Part shown: positions 47,237 through 55,581 of the stretch, piece after piece
How the letters are laid out: each line of letters opens with the position of its first letter
Position numbering within the stretch: position 1 is the stretch's first letter
NCBI GenBank assembly: GCA_963795195.1
Contig: CAWCGU010000003.1
Coordinates: 372,001-436,000, forward strand
Source: CAWCGU01 sp963795195
GTDB taxonomy: Bacteria > Actinomycetota > Thermoleophilia > Solirubrobacterales > 70-9
DNA length: 64,000 bases
Reading direction: 5' to 3'
Notes under the pieces: generated by a model
What the model was told of the DNA's origin: nothing
The model's database searches: none
What the model saw: only the letters and a program-made list of their open reading frames with translations
Position numbers and translations under genes: made by a program

Positions 47237-47252
47237 TGTGACGTGGGTCACA
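47237..47252 (+). promoter_or_regulatory. Perfect CRP-type site upstream of the M23 peptidase gene
   Basis: TGTGACGTGGGTCACA is an exact TGTGA-N6-TCACA palindrome. It lies about 50 nt before the apparent transcription start of the M23 gene (a -10-like element around 47285-47292), a position compatible with activation. Confidence 0.55.
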
Positions 47253-47293
47253 CGAGCGTCGCTGCCGCTGGGCCAAGGTGTTGATCTAGTCGT

Positions 47294-47423
47294 AACCGCC
47301 CGGACGGCGCTGCCGTCCAGATGCGTGCCCGAGGGCACTGCGGGCGGTTGACCTGGCGCCCCTCTTGGCGGCGCCGACGCCTCCACGCAAGACGAGGGGC
47401 GAAACCGGTGGCAGGCAGCTGCC
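47294..47423 (+). promoter_or_regulatory. Structured 5' leader of the M23 peptidase gene, possible riboswitch
   Basis: First module: AACCGCCCG (47294-47302) pairs perfectly with CGGGCGGTT (47341-47349). The enclosed hairpins are GACGGC/GCCGTC (47303-47308, 47312-47317) and GTGCC/GGCAC (47325-47329, 47334-47338), giving a three-way junction. Second module: CGCCCCTC (47357-47364) pairs with GAGGGGCG (47394-47401), followed by hairpin GGCAG/CTGCC (47410-47414, 47419-47423). The leader stands upstream of a cell-wall hydrolase, where actinobacteria often carry a c-di-AMP riboswitch, but I do not see enough of that consensus to name it. Confidence 0.5.
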
Positions 47424-47464
47424 CGCCGCTTGACGTATTCACGCAAGGAAGAGGTGACGTACGC

Positions 47465-48085
47465 ATGGACCGCAAGACCCGAATCTGGACAGCCGCGATC
47501 GCCATCGGCGCCGGCGCCGCAATGGCCGTGCCGGCTCTGGCCGCGGAGGTCGACCCCGAGGACCCTCTGGGCGCCGAGCAGACGCCCTTGAACGCTGCCG
47601 CCCGGGCCGAGACGGCCTGGGAGCAGGTTCGCACCGCAATGACCGCGGCGGACTTTGGTCCCTACCACCCGATCGTCGGGCGGTCGGACTACGGCGACTC
47701 CCAGGCCATCTTCGGCGCCTCGCGCAGCGGACACACCCACGCAGGTCAGGACGTGTTCGCGCCGGCAGGGACGCCGCTCGTGGCTGTCTCCGAAGGTGCC
47801 GTCGTCGACGTCGGCACAGATGGCGCTCAGGGCAACCATCTGGCGATCTACGATCGCAAGCGCGATCGCACCTACGTCTACATGCACATGGAGTCCGCGC
47901 CGCTCGTCGAGGCTGACGAGCATGTGGAGGCTGGTCAGCGCGTCGGCGCAGTCGGCTGCACCGGTTCCTGCTGGGGCGACCACCTGCACTTCGAGATCCG
48001 CGACGGCCGCGATCCGATGGGGGACGCACACGACCCCCTGCCGGCGCTGAAGCAGTGGCCGCAGGCACCCAGCCCCGCTCACTAA
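47465..48085 (+). CDS. Secreted M23 family peptidoglycan endopeptidase
   Basis: 206 residues from ATG 47465, preceded by GAGGTGA (47451-47457). The signal peptide (DRKTRIWTAAIAIGAGAAMA, cleavage near ALA) precedes the LytM/M23 domain with zinc ligands in HTHAGQDVFAPAG and HLHFEI. It would cut peptide bridges in peptidoglycan, for growth or cell separation. The CRP-like site and folded leader suggest control by a second messenger. A strong terminator follows. Confidence 0.92.
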   Translation: MDRKTRIWTAAIAIGAGAAMAVPALAAEVDPEDPLGAEQTPLNAAARAETAWEQVRTAMTAADFGPYHPIVGRSDYGDSQAIFGASRSGHTHAGQDVFAPAGTPLVAVSEGAVVDVGTDGAQGNHLAIYDRKRDRTYVYMHMESAPLVEADEHVEAGQRVGAVGCTGSCWGDHLHFEIRDGRDPMGDAHDPLPALKQWPQAPSPAH

Positions 48086-48112
48086 CCGCGTTATCGCACC
48101 CTCTGTCCCTCT

Positions 48113-48156
48113 GGGTCAGACCCCTCGGGGTCAGACCCCTCGGGTCAGGCCCCTCG
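48113..48156 (+). repeat. Tandem 15-bp repeat GGGTCAGACCCCTCG (about 3 copies)
   Basis: Two exact copies (48113-48127, 48128-48142) and one degenerate 14-bp copy (48143-48156). Each unit is itself a small palindrome (GGGT-CAG-ACCC). It lies between the M23 stop and its terminator. Similar GGGGTCAGACCCC units occur as REP-like elements in some genomes (from memory, unverified). Confidence 0.75.
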
Positions 48157-48159
48157 CTA

Positions 48160-48187
48160 CGAGGCCGCCCCCGGGCGGCCTCGTTTG
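48160..48187 (+). terminator. Rho-independent terminator after the M23 gene
   Basis: CGAGGCCGCCC (48160-48170) pairs with GGGCGGCCTCG (48173-48183) around a minimal loop, followed by a short T run (TTTGT). It separates the M23 gene from lepA. Confidence 0.7.
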
Positions 48188-48231
48188 TGCGTGGCGGGGC
48201 GTTCGGCCGTCCCGCCATACTCATTCGCTCA

Positions 48232-50028
48232 ATGGAGCGCATTCGGAATTTCTCGATCATCGCCCACATCGACCACGGCAAGTCGACGCTGGCTGACCGC
48301 ATCCTCGAGATCACCGGGGCCGTCGATCCGCGCAATCACATGCCGCAGCTGCTCGACTCGATGGACCTCGAGCGCGAGCGGGGGATCACCATCAAGGCGC
48401 AGGCCGTCCGGGTCGCCTTCTTGGCCAAGGACGGCCAGACGTACAACCTGCACCTGATCGACACGCCTGGCCACGTCGACTTCTCCTACGAGGTCTCGCG
48501 CTCGCTGGCCGCCTGCGAAGGGGCGGTGCTTGTCGTTGACGCCGCGCAGGGCGTCGAGGCCCAGACGGTTGCCAACACCTACGCCGCCGTCGAGGCCGGG
48601 CTCGAGATCGTTCCGGTACTCAACAAGGTCGATCTTCCGAGCGCCGACCCCGAGCGGGTGGCGAGAGAGGTCACCGACCTGATCGGAGGTGATCCGTCGG
48701 AGATCCTCAAGATCTCGGCCAAGACGGGTGACGGCGTGGCGGAGGTGCTGGAGGCGATCGTCGCCAAGGTCCCGCCGCCCGAGGGAGTGCCCGAGGCGCC
48801 TCCCCGGGCGCTGATCTTCGACTCCGAGTTCGATCAGTACCGAGGCGTCGTCGCCTACGTCCGCATGATCGACGGCTCCTTCTCCAAGGGTGAGCAGATC
48901 GACGCGATGCAGACCGGCACGCAGGCCGACATCGACGAGCTGGGCTTCTTCACCCCTGCGATGGTGGGTGCCAAAGGGATCAATGCAGGCGAGGTCGGCT
49001 ACATCATCACGGGGATCAAGGATGTCGCCAAGCTTCGCGTCGGCGACACGCTGACGTCTCGCGCCCGGCCCGGCATCGATCCGCTCCCGGGTTACCGCGA
49101 GGTGCGCCCCGTCGTCTTCTGCGGCCTCTTCCCGATTGACACCGACCGCTACGACGACCTGCGCGACGCGCTCGACAAGCTCTCGCTGAACGACGCCGCG
49201 CTGTCGTACGAGCCGGAGACCTCACAGGCGCTCGGCTTCGGGTTCAGGTGCGGCTTCCTCGGGCTCCTGCACATGGACATCGTCCGCGAGCGGCTGGAGC
49301 GCGAGTACGACATCGACCTGCTGGCGACGACCCCGACCGTTCAGTACGAGGTGACGCTGACCAACGGCGAAGAGGTCGAAGTGCACAGTCCGGTGGAGCT
49401 GCCGGATCCCGGGATCATCGAGGAGATTCGCGAGCCCTTCATCCGCTCCTCGATCGTCTGTCCGTCTGATCAGATCGGGGCCGTCATGGAGCTCTGCCAG
49501 AGCCGCCGCGGCGACCACGTTGACATGCACTACCTCTCACCCGAGCGCGTCCAGATCCGCTACGACCTGCCGCTCGGCGACGTGGTGCTCGACTTCTACG
49601 ACCAGCTCAAGTCGCGAACGGCTGGCTACGCGTCGCTTGACTACGAGCCGATCGGAACCCGCGCCTCCGAACTGGTCAAGCTGGACATCCTGCTCGCCGG
49701 CGAGCGCGTGGACGCGCTCTCGGTGATCGTCCACAAGGACAATGCCTTTCATATCGGCCAGGCGCTGGTCGAGCGACTGCGCAAGACGATCCCCCGGCAG
49801 CTCTTCGACGTTCCGGTCCAGGCCGCCGTCGGCTCACGCGTGCTGGCGCGCGAGACCGTCAAGGCGTTGCGCAAGGACGTCACGGCCAAGCTCTACGGTG
49901 GCGACGTCACCCGCAAGCGCAAGTTGCTCGAGAAGCAGAAGAAGGGCAAAAAGCGCATGAAGCAGGTGGGCAACGTCGAGGTGCCGAAGGAGGCGTTCCT
50001 GTCCGTGCTGGAGCTGGGCGGGGACTGA
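48232..50028 (+). CDS. lepA: Elongation factor 4
   Basis: 598 residues from ATG 48232 (ERIRNFSIIAHIDHGKSTLADRI); the frame is open upstream through the repeats but without conservation. GTPase motifs are AHIDHGKST, DTPGHVDF and NKVDLP. The EF-G-like domains and the LepA-specific C-terminus (KLYGGDVTRKRKLLEKQKKGKKRMK) are complete. It back-translocates ribosomes or aids initiation under stress. Confidence 0.97.
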   Translation: MERIRNFSIIAHIDHGKSTLADRILEITGAVDPRNHMPQLLDSMDLERERGITIKAQAVRVAFLAKDGQTYNLHLIDTPGHVDFSYEVSRSLAACEGAVLVVDAAQGVEAQTVANTYAAVEAGLEIVPVLNKVDLPSADPERVAREVTDLIGGDPSEILKISAKTGDGVAEVLEAIVAKVPPPEGVPEAPPRALIFDSEFDQYRGVVAYVRMIDGSFSKGEQIDAMQTGTQADIDELGFFTPAMVGAKGINAGEVGYIITGIKDVAKLRVGDTLTSRARPGIDPLPGYREVRPVVFCGLFPIDTDRYDDLRDALDKLSLNDAALSYEPETSQALGFGFRCGFLGLLHMDIVRERLEREYDIDLLATTPTVQYEVTLTNGEEVEVHSPVELPDPGIIEEIREPFIRSSIVCPSDQIGAVMELCQSRRGDHVDMHYLSPERVQIRYDLPLGDVVLDFYDQLKSRTAGYASLDYEPIGTRASELVKLDILLAGERVDALSVIVHKDNAFHIGQALVERLRKTIPRQLFDVPVQAAVGSRVLARETVKALRKDVTAKLYGGDVTRKRKLLEKQKKGKKRMKQVGNVEVPKEAFLSVLELGGD

Positions 50029-50203
50029 GGCGGGTCAGGCCTTGCCGGCCAAGTTGCCCGTCGGCCGCGGACGCCAACCCGAAGGGAGCCTCCCCGCTCC
50101 TTTCCACCCCCAATTTATATCAACTCGCAGGGCCTCATGAACCCCCGAGATGTGCTCTATAAACGCCCGGCCGAGGCGTCAAATCCAACGGAATGGAGGG
50201 CAG

Positions 50204-51709
50204 ATGTCAGTGATCGCCGAACATGCGGTGGTGATCGCCGGAGGAGGCCCGGCAGGGCTGATGCTGGCGGGCGAGTTGGCCTTGGCGGGTGTCGACGTCG
50301 CGATTGTCGAGCGGCGCCCGAGCCAGGACCTCCCAGGCCAACGCGCGGGTGGCCTGCACTCACGCACCATCGAGATCCTCGATCAGCGCGGAATCGCCGA
50401 CCGGTTCCTCGCGGAGGGACAGGTGGTCCAGGTTGGGCAGTTCTCCGGGGCCTCCTTCGACATCAGCGACTTTCCCACCCGGCATCCCTACTCGCTCGGG
50501 CTCTGGCAGAAGCACATCGAGCGCATCCTGGCCGGCTGGGTCGGCGAACTGCCGGTGAGCTTCTATCGCGGACGTGAGGTGACGGGTCTCGCCCAGGACG
50601 AAACCGGCGTCGACGTCGAGCTGGCAGAGGGCAAGTCGCTGCGGGCGCAGTATCTCGTCGGCTGCGACGGAGGACGCAGTCTGATCCGCAAGACGGCCGG
50701 CATCGAGTTCCCGGGGTGGGATCCGACGACAAGCAGCCTGATCGCCACCGTTGAGCTGGCCGAGCCGCCGCAGGAGTGGGGCATCCGCCACGACGCCGTC
50801 GGCATGCATGCCCTCGGCAGGGTGGACTACGAGATCCGCGACGGCGAGATCGTTTACGCGGACAGCGGCCCGGTGGGGGTGATGCTGACCGAGGCGCAGG
50901 TCGGGTCCGCGGAACCCACCCTGCAGGATCTCAGGGAGGCGCTGACCTCCGTCTACGGGACCGACTACGGGGTCCACAGTCCCACGATGATCTCCAGGTT
51001 CACCGATATGACCCGACAGGCAGCGACCTACCGCGACGGGCGGGTGCTGCTGGCCGGCGACGCCGCGCACGTGCACTCACCGGATGGCGCACAGGGCCTT
51101 CAGTACGCAGTGCATGATGCGGTGAACCTGGGCTGGAAGCTGGCCCAGGTGGCCAAGGGGACATCCCCGGAAACTCTCCTGGACACCTATCACGCCGAGC
51201 GTCACCCGGTCGCCGCCCGCCTGCTGCGCACCACGATGGCGCACGTCGCGCTGCGCCGCTCGGACGAACGCACGGAGGCCCTGCGCGACACCATCAGCGA
51301 GGTCCTGATGGCGGACGAGGCGCCGCGCAGGCGATTCGCCGCGATGATGTTCGGTCTGGACGTTCGCTACGACCTCGGCGAGGGACACCCGCTGCTCGGG
51401 CGTCGCATGCCTGATCTCGATCTCCTCACCGCCGACGGCCCGATGCGTGTTTTCACCCTGCTGCACGGCGCCCGGCCGCTGCTTCTGCACCTCGGCGAAC
51501 CCGGCGGCTTCCAGATCACCCCCTGGGCCGATCGGGTCCAGCTGGTCGACGCCGAGTGCGGCGGACCGTGGCAGCTTCCGGTGCTCGGCGAGGTCACAGC
51601 CCCGGCCGCGGTGCTGGTTCGGCCCGACGGTCACGTGGCCTGGGTGGGTGAGGGGACGGACCTGGGACTTGCTGGGGCGCTGACCACCTGGTTCGGACCG
51701 CCTGCATAG
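50204..51709 (+). CDS. FAD-dependent aromatic-type monooxygenase
   Basis: 501 residues from ATG 50204, with GGAGGG just upstream. Group A flavoprotein hydroxylase signatures are present: GGGPAGLMLAGELALAG (Rossmann), VGCDGGRSLIRK (DG motif) and LLAGDAAHVHSPDGAQGLQYAVHDAVNLGWKL (GD motif). A C-terminal thioredoxin-like domain follows, as in PheA/TetX-like and rifampicin or polyketide hydroxylases. It hydroxylates an aromatic substrate with NAD(P)H and O2; the substrate is unknown. The upstream region has AT-rich patches (around 50114 and 50158) unlike its surroundings. Confidence 0.9.
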   Translation: MSVIAEHAVVIAGGGPAGLMLAGELALAGVDVAIVERRPSQDLPGQRAGGLHSRTIEILDQRGIADRFLAEGQVVQVGQFSGASFDISDFPTRHPYSLGLWQKHIERILAGWVGELPVSFYRGREVTGLAQDETGVDVELAEGKSLRAQYLVGCDGGRSLIRKTAGIEFPGWDPTTSSLIATVELAEPPQEWGIRHDAVGMHALGRVDYEIRDGEIVYADSGPVGVMLTEAQVGSAEPTLQDLREALTSVYGTDYGVHSPTMISRFTDMTRQAATYRDGRVLLAGDAAHVHSPDGAQGLQYAVHDAVNLGWKLAQVAKGTSPETLLDTYHAERHPVAARLLRTTMAHVALRRSDERTEALRDTISEVLMADEAPRRRFAAMMFGLDVRYDLGEGHPLLGRRMPDLDLLTADGPMRVFTLLHGARPLLLHLGEPGGFQITPWADRVQLVDAECGGPWQLPVLGEVTAPAAVLVRPDGHVAWVGEGTDLGLAGALTTWFGPPA

Positions 51710-51737
51710 ATCCAGCCGGGGGCGCGCGGAGCGCTCC

Positions 51738-51743
51738 TAGAAT
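51738..51743 (+). promoter_or_regulatory. Leaderless-type -10 for hrcA
   Basis: TAGAAT, then 7 nt, then ATG 51751. Confidence 0.5.
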
Positions 51744-51750
51744 CAATCTC

Positions 51751-52776
51751 ATGCTCAGCGAGAGACAGCAGCGCATCCTCGGCATAGTCGTCGACGCTCA
51801 CCTCGAAACCGGGCGTCCGGTCGGATCCAAGTTGATCGCCGAGCGCGCCGACGTCGAATGGGGGCCGTCGACCGTCCGGGCCGAGCTCTCGGCGCTGGAG
51901 CGCGACGGCTTCCTCGGTCATCCCCACACGTCGGCAGGCCGGGTGCCCACGGATGCCGGCTACCGCATATACGCCGACACGATCCTGGCGTCGGAGGCTC
52001 GCAAGCCGGCTTCCCAGACGGAGCCCCGGCTGGCACAGATTCGACGCGAGGTCGAAGAGGCGATGCGTGAGACGACCGCGGCGCTGTCGCACGCCACCGA
52101 TCTGATGGCGTTGGCGACCGCTCCGCCGCCGACCAGCGCCCGAATTCATCGCGTTGAGGTGCTGCGCCTGCAGCCGAAGGTGGTGATGGTCGTGGTGATC
52201 ACCTCGAGCGGCTCGGTCACCAAGCGCGTCTTCAGCTTCGAAAAGCCGGTTGATGTCGGCCTGGTCGAGTGGGCTTCGAGTTACCTCAACGAGCAGCTCT
52301 CCGGCCTGGGTCTGGGGGCGCGGACGGCGCTCAGCCGCCTCGGGGATCCGGACCTGGGTCGGACCGAGGCGACCTTCCTCGCGGAACTTCGCAGCGCTTT
52401 CACCGATCTGGAGTCCGAGGTGGAAGCAACCGTCTACCTGGATGGGACCGCGCGCCTGCTGTCGGCGGAGCACGTGGGCGACCTGCCCCGCGCCGACGAG
52501 CTGATGCGCACGCTGGAGCGCCGAGCGACGCTGCTGCAGATGCTCCGCTCCGCGCTCGACGAGCGCTCCGTGTTCCTCTGGATCGGCGGCGAGAACCCGG
52601 AACCGGAAATGCGCACGGTCAGCGTCGTCGGCGCCAACTACGGGCTCGGCTACAGGAACCTCGGAACCGTCGGCGTGGTCGGTCCCCTGCGCATGGACTA
52701 CGCCACAGCGATCGCCTCGGTGCGCGATGCCGCCGGCGAGCTTTCTCGCTTCTTCGAATCCGTCTACGAGGGCTGA
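51751..52776 (+). CDS. hrcA: HrcA heat-shock repressor
   Basis: 341 residues. The winged helix at the N-terminus (ERQQRILGIVVDAHLETGRPVGSKLIAER and SSTVRAELSALE-like WGPSTVRAELSALERDGFLGHPHTSAGRVPTDAGYRIYAD) is followed by the HrcA regulatory domain. The C-terminal GVVGPLRMDYATAIASVRDAAGELS is conserved. HrcA represses chaperone genes at CIRCE operators; no CIRCE inverted repeat is visible before this gene. dnaJ follows by 5 bp. Confidence 0.96.
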   Translation: MLSERQQRILGIVVDAHLETGRPVGSKLIAERADVEWGPSTVRAELSALERDGFLGHPHTSAGRVPTDAGYRIYADTILASEARKPASQTEPRLAQIRREVEEAMRETTAALSHATDLMALATAPPPTSARIHRVEVLRLQPKVVMVVVITSSGSVTKRVFSFEKPVDVGLVEWASSYLNEQLSGLGLGARTALSRLGDPDLGRTEATFLAELRSAFTDLESEVEATVYLDGTARLLSAEHVGDLPRADELMRTLERRATLLQMLRSALDERSVFLWIGGENPEPEMRTVSVVGANYGLGYRNLGTVGVVGPLRMDYATAIASVRDAAGELSRFFESVYEG

Positions 52777-52781
52777 GCCGC

Positions 52782-53906
52782 TTGTCTGGGACTGACTATT
52801 ACGAGGTGCTCGGGGTCGAGCGGGGCGCCAGCGCCGCCGAGATCAAGAAGCGCTTTCGCGTGCTCGCGCGCGAGCTGCACCCCGACGTCAACAGCCACGA
52901 TCCTGAAGCGGAGAGCAAGTTCAAGGAGGCCGCCGAGGCCTACGAGGTGCTCTCCGATCCCGACCAGCGGCGCACCTACGATGCATTTGGGCACGACGGC
53001 CTGCGCAGCGGTGGCTTCTCACCGCATACGGCAGGCAACGTCGAGGACATCTTCGCCGCGTTCTTCGGTCGCTCAGATCCGCTCTTCGGCGACCTCTTCG
53101 GCGGCCGCCGAGGCCCGGCGGGGGGCGGCGACATCGCCGTCGAGGTTTCGGTCACCCTCGACGAGGTGCTTTCCGGCGCCTCCCGTGAGCTCGAGTTCGA
53201 GGCTGTCGGCGCCTGTGAGCACTGTCGCGGCAACGGCGCCGAGCCGGGCACCCCGATCGTCACCTGCCCGGATTGCGGGGGCGCCGGGCAGCTGCGCCAG
53301 GTCAGCAACACCGCCTTCGGACAGATGGTGCGAGCCGTCGCCTGCGAGCGATGCACCGGCACCGGCAAGGCGCCTGAGGAGCCGTGCGGCGTCTGCTCAG
53401 GCGTCGGCCGGACCCCGACGACCCGCCGCCTCGACGTCGACGTGCCCGCCGGGATCGAGACAGGGCAGCGGATCCGCATCACGGGATCCGGGCATGCCGG
53501 CCAGCCCGGCGGTCCGCCCGGCGATCTCTACGTGGTCGTCGGAGTGCAGGAGGACGAACGGTTTCAGCGCGAGGGCCAGGACCTGATCAGCGTCGTCGAC
53601 CTGCCGGCAACGGACGCGATGCTCGGCGCCACCCTTGCGGTGCAGACACTGCAAGGCAGTCACGACGTCGAGGTCGCACCCGGCACTCAGCACGGCGAGC
53701 AGCTGCCGCTGCGCGGGCATGGCTTGCCCGGGATTCGCAATCCCCGCCGAGGCGACCAGTACGTCGTCTTCAGGGTGATCGTCCCGACCAACCTCGACGA
53801 GAACCAGGCGCAGCTGGCCCGCAGCCTGGGGGAGACCCTGACGCCGGACAATCTGGGGCCACAGCGCGAGGGACTCTTCAAGAAGGTCAAGCGCGCGCTG
53901 CGATGA
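52782..53906 (+). CDS. dnaJ: Chaperone DnaJ
   Basis: 374 residues from TTG 52782. The J domain (DYYEVLGVERGASAAEIKKRFRVLARELHPDVN) has the HPD motif, followed by a G/F region. Four zinc motifs CxxCxGxG are present (CEHCRGNG, CPDCGGAG, CERCTGTG, CGVCSGVG), then the substrate domains. A co-chaperone of DnaK, which is not in the window. Confidence 0.96.
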   Translation: MSGTDYYEVLGVERGASAAEIKKRFRVLARELHPDVNSHDPEAESKFKEAAEAYEVLSDPDQRRTYDAFGHDGLRSGGFSPHTAGNVEDIFAAFFGRSDPLFGDLFGGRRGPAGGGDIAVEVSVTLDEVLSGASRELEFEAVGACEHCRGNGAEPGTPIVTCPDCGGAGQLRQVSNTAFGQMVRAVACERCTGTGKAPEEPCGVCSGVGRTPTTRRLDVDVPAGIETGQRIRITGSGHAGQPGGPPGDLYVVVGVQEDERFQREGQDLISVVDLPATDAMLGATLAVQTLQGSHDVEVAPGTQHGEQLPLRGHGLPGIRNPRRGDQYVVFRVIVPTNLDENQAQLARSLGETLTPDNLGPQREGLFKKVKRALR

Positions 53907-53919
53907 AACGAGCGCTCCG

Positions 53920-54753
53920 GTGATCAGGCTCGCGGTCAGATGCAGCCCGGAGCACTCCGAGCGCGTGCTCGCAGAGCTGCTCGAGCTGGTGCCTGACGGA
54001 GTCGAGGAGGAGCGCGGTGACGGCTTCGTCGAGTTCGCGATCTACGGCGCGCCGGGTGAGCTCCCCGAGCTCCCTGACCTCGAGGCAGCGGCGGGGGGCG
54101 AGCTCGTCGAGATCGAGACCAAGGAGATTCCCGACGACTGGGCTGACAGCTGGCGCGATTTTCACCGGCCGGTTCTGGTGGGCGAGCGCCTGCTGGTGCG
54201 CCCCTCCTGGGAGACCGGCGCCGGAGGCGACCCTCCAACAGGCGGTCTGCTCGAGGTTGTGATCGATCCGGGCAGGGCATTCGGTACCGGGGCCCACCAC
54301 ACGACGCGGATGTGCCTGCAACTGCTGATTGAAGTGGCGGATGGCGGCGGCGCAGGAGGGCCGCTGGTCGATTGGGGAACCGGCTCCGGAGTGCTCGCGA
54401 TCGCTGCAGCCAAGCTTGGGTTCGACCCGGTCAGCGGTTGCGACAGCGAGCTCGCCTCGCTTCAAGCAGCGGACGAGAACGCTTCGCTGAACGGTGTCGC
54501 CATCGAACTATCCCGCCTGAACCTGCGCGAGCAGCCGGCGCCGACCGCGGCGACGGTCGTCGCCAACCTGACCACGCCGATCCTGGTCGCGGTCGCCGAG
54601 CGTCTGCAGGAGGCGCCCGAGCGCCTCGTAAGTTCCGGAACCCTGCTCTCCGAAGCAGAGACGGTTGCCCGCGCGTTTGCCGCCCACGGCCTCGGCGAAT
54701 CCGAGCGGCTGGAATCCGGGGGGTGGGCAGCGCAGCTGTTCGAACGCCGATGA
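53920..54753 (+). CDS. prmA: Ribosomal protein L11 methyltransferase
   Basis: 277 residues from GTG 53920. The N-terminal L11-binding domain leads to a SAM-binding domain: GRAFGTGAHHTTRMCLQLL and LVDWGTGSGVLAIAAAKLG, then VVANLTTPIL as the NxxxxxL motif. It trimethylates L11. The gene order dnaJ-prmA-murI supports the call; the stop overlaps murI. Confidence 0.93.
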   Translation: MIRLAVRCSPEHSERVLAELLELVPDGVEEERGDGFVEFAIYGAPGELPELPDLEAAAGGELVEIETKEIPDDWADSWRDFHRPVLVGERLLVRPSWETGAGGDPPTGGLLEVVIDPGRAFGTGAHHTTRMCLQLLIEVADGGGAGGPLVDWGTGSGVLAIAAAKLGFDPVSGCDSELASLQAADENASLNGVAIELSRLNLREQPAPTAATVVANLTTPILVAVAERLQEAPERLVSSGTLLSEAETVARAFAAHGLGESERLESGGWAAQLFERR

Positions 54754-55571
54754 GTGACCGCAGCCTGCCGATCGGCGTCTTCGACTCGGGCGTCGGTGGC
54801 CTCACCGTCCTGCACGAGCTGCTCGTCTCGCTGCCCGCGGAGGATTTCGTCTACCTCGGCGACAGTGTCCACTTCCCCTACGGGACCAAGACCCGCGACG
54901 AGCTTCGCGGCTACGTCGAGCGCAACACCAGGCTGCTTCTCGATCGCGGCGCAAAGCTGCTGGTGATCGCCTGCAACTCCGCCACCGCCGCCGGTCTCGA
55001 CGTCGCCGTCGAGATCGCCGCGGTCAGCGGCGTCGAGGCGATCGGCGTGGTCGATCCCGCTGCCGAGGTGGCGGCGGCGATCTCGGACTCGGGTCGCATC
55101 GGGGTGATCGCGACGCCGGCGACCGTCGAGAGCGGCGCCTATCGGACTGCACTTGCCAGGCAGGGGCGGGCGCTGGAGGTCACGGAGGTCGCGGCCCCAG
55201 ATCTCGCTCCGATCATCCAGAACGGCTTTCCATTCGACGAAGGCGTGGTCGACACGGTGCGCTCCTACTGCGCTCCCCTACAGCGAGCCGATGTCGACAC
55301 CGTGGTTATGGGCAGTACGCACTACCCGCTCGTGGCACCGATGCTGCAGCGAATCCTCGGCCGTGACGTGCGCCTGGTCAGCGCCGGTCACGCCGTCGCG
55401 GCAGCCGCACAGCGCATCCTCGAAGCCGGTGACCTGCTGTCGGAGCGCAAGGGCGAAGGTGACTACCGCTTTCTCTGCAGCGGCGAGATCGAACCCTTCC
55501 GCGAGCTCGGCACGCGTTTCCTGCAGCTTCCGCTCGGCCGGATCGAGGGCATCGAGCAGCCCGGCGTCTAG
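54750..55571 (+). CDS. murI: Glutamate racemase
   Basis: 273 residues from ATG 54750, overlapping the prmA stop (ATGA). It makes D-glutamate for peptidoglycan. Catalytic cysteines lie in VIACNSATAAG and VMGSTHYPL: the first Cys is present, whereas the second motif reads GSTHYP where racemases have GCTHYP. The N-terminus GVFDSGVGGLTVL is typical. The Cys-to-Ser change is noteworthy and should be checked. Confidence 0.9.
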   Translation: MSDRSLPIGVFDSGVGGLTVLHELLVSLPAEDFVYLGDSVHFPYGTKTRDELRGYVERNTRLLLDRGAKLLVIACNSATAAGLDVAVEIAAVSGVEAIGVVDPAAEVAAAISDSGRIGVIATPATVESGAYRTALARQGRALEVTEVAAPDLAPIIQNGFPFDEGVVDTVRSYCAPLQRADVDTVVMGSTHYPLVAPMLQRILGRDVRLVSAGHAVAAAAQRILEAGDLLSERKGEGDYRFLCSGEIEPFRELGTRFLQLPLGRIEGIEQPGV

Positions 55572-55574
55572 TCT
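55569..55574 (+). promoter_or_regulatory. Leaderless-type -10 that includes the murI stop codon
   Basis: TAGTCT, whose TAG is the murI stop, then 7 nt, then ATG 55582. Confidence 0.45.
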
Positions 55575-55581
55575 TGAACGA

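Noticed and set aside
47294..47423. Calling the M23 leader a ydaO (c-di-AMP) riboswitch
   Set aside because: Context fits and GGGGCGAAACC is loosely similar, but the hallmark CAGCTAACC-type segment is not seen; kept as an unnamed structured leader.
51710..51750. CIRCE operator before hrcA
   Set aside because: No TTAGCACTC-N9-GAGTGCTAA-like repeat in the short gap; only a leaderless-type -10 is visible.
54372..54749. 126-codon N-terminal extension of murI
   Set aside because: It overlaps prmA in another frame; conserved MurI sequence begins at ATG 54750.
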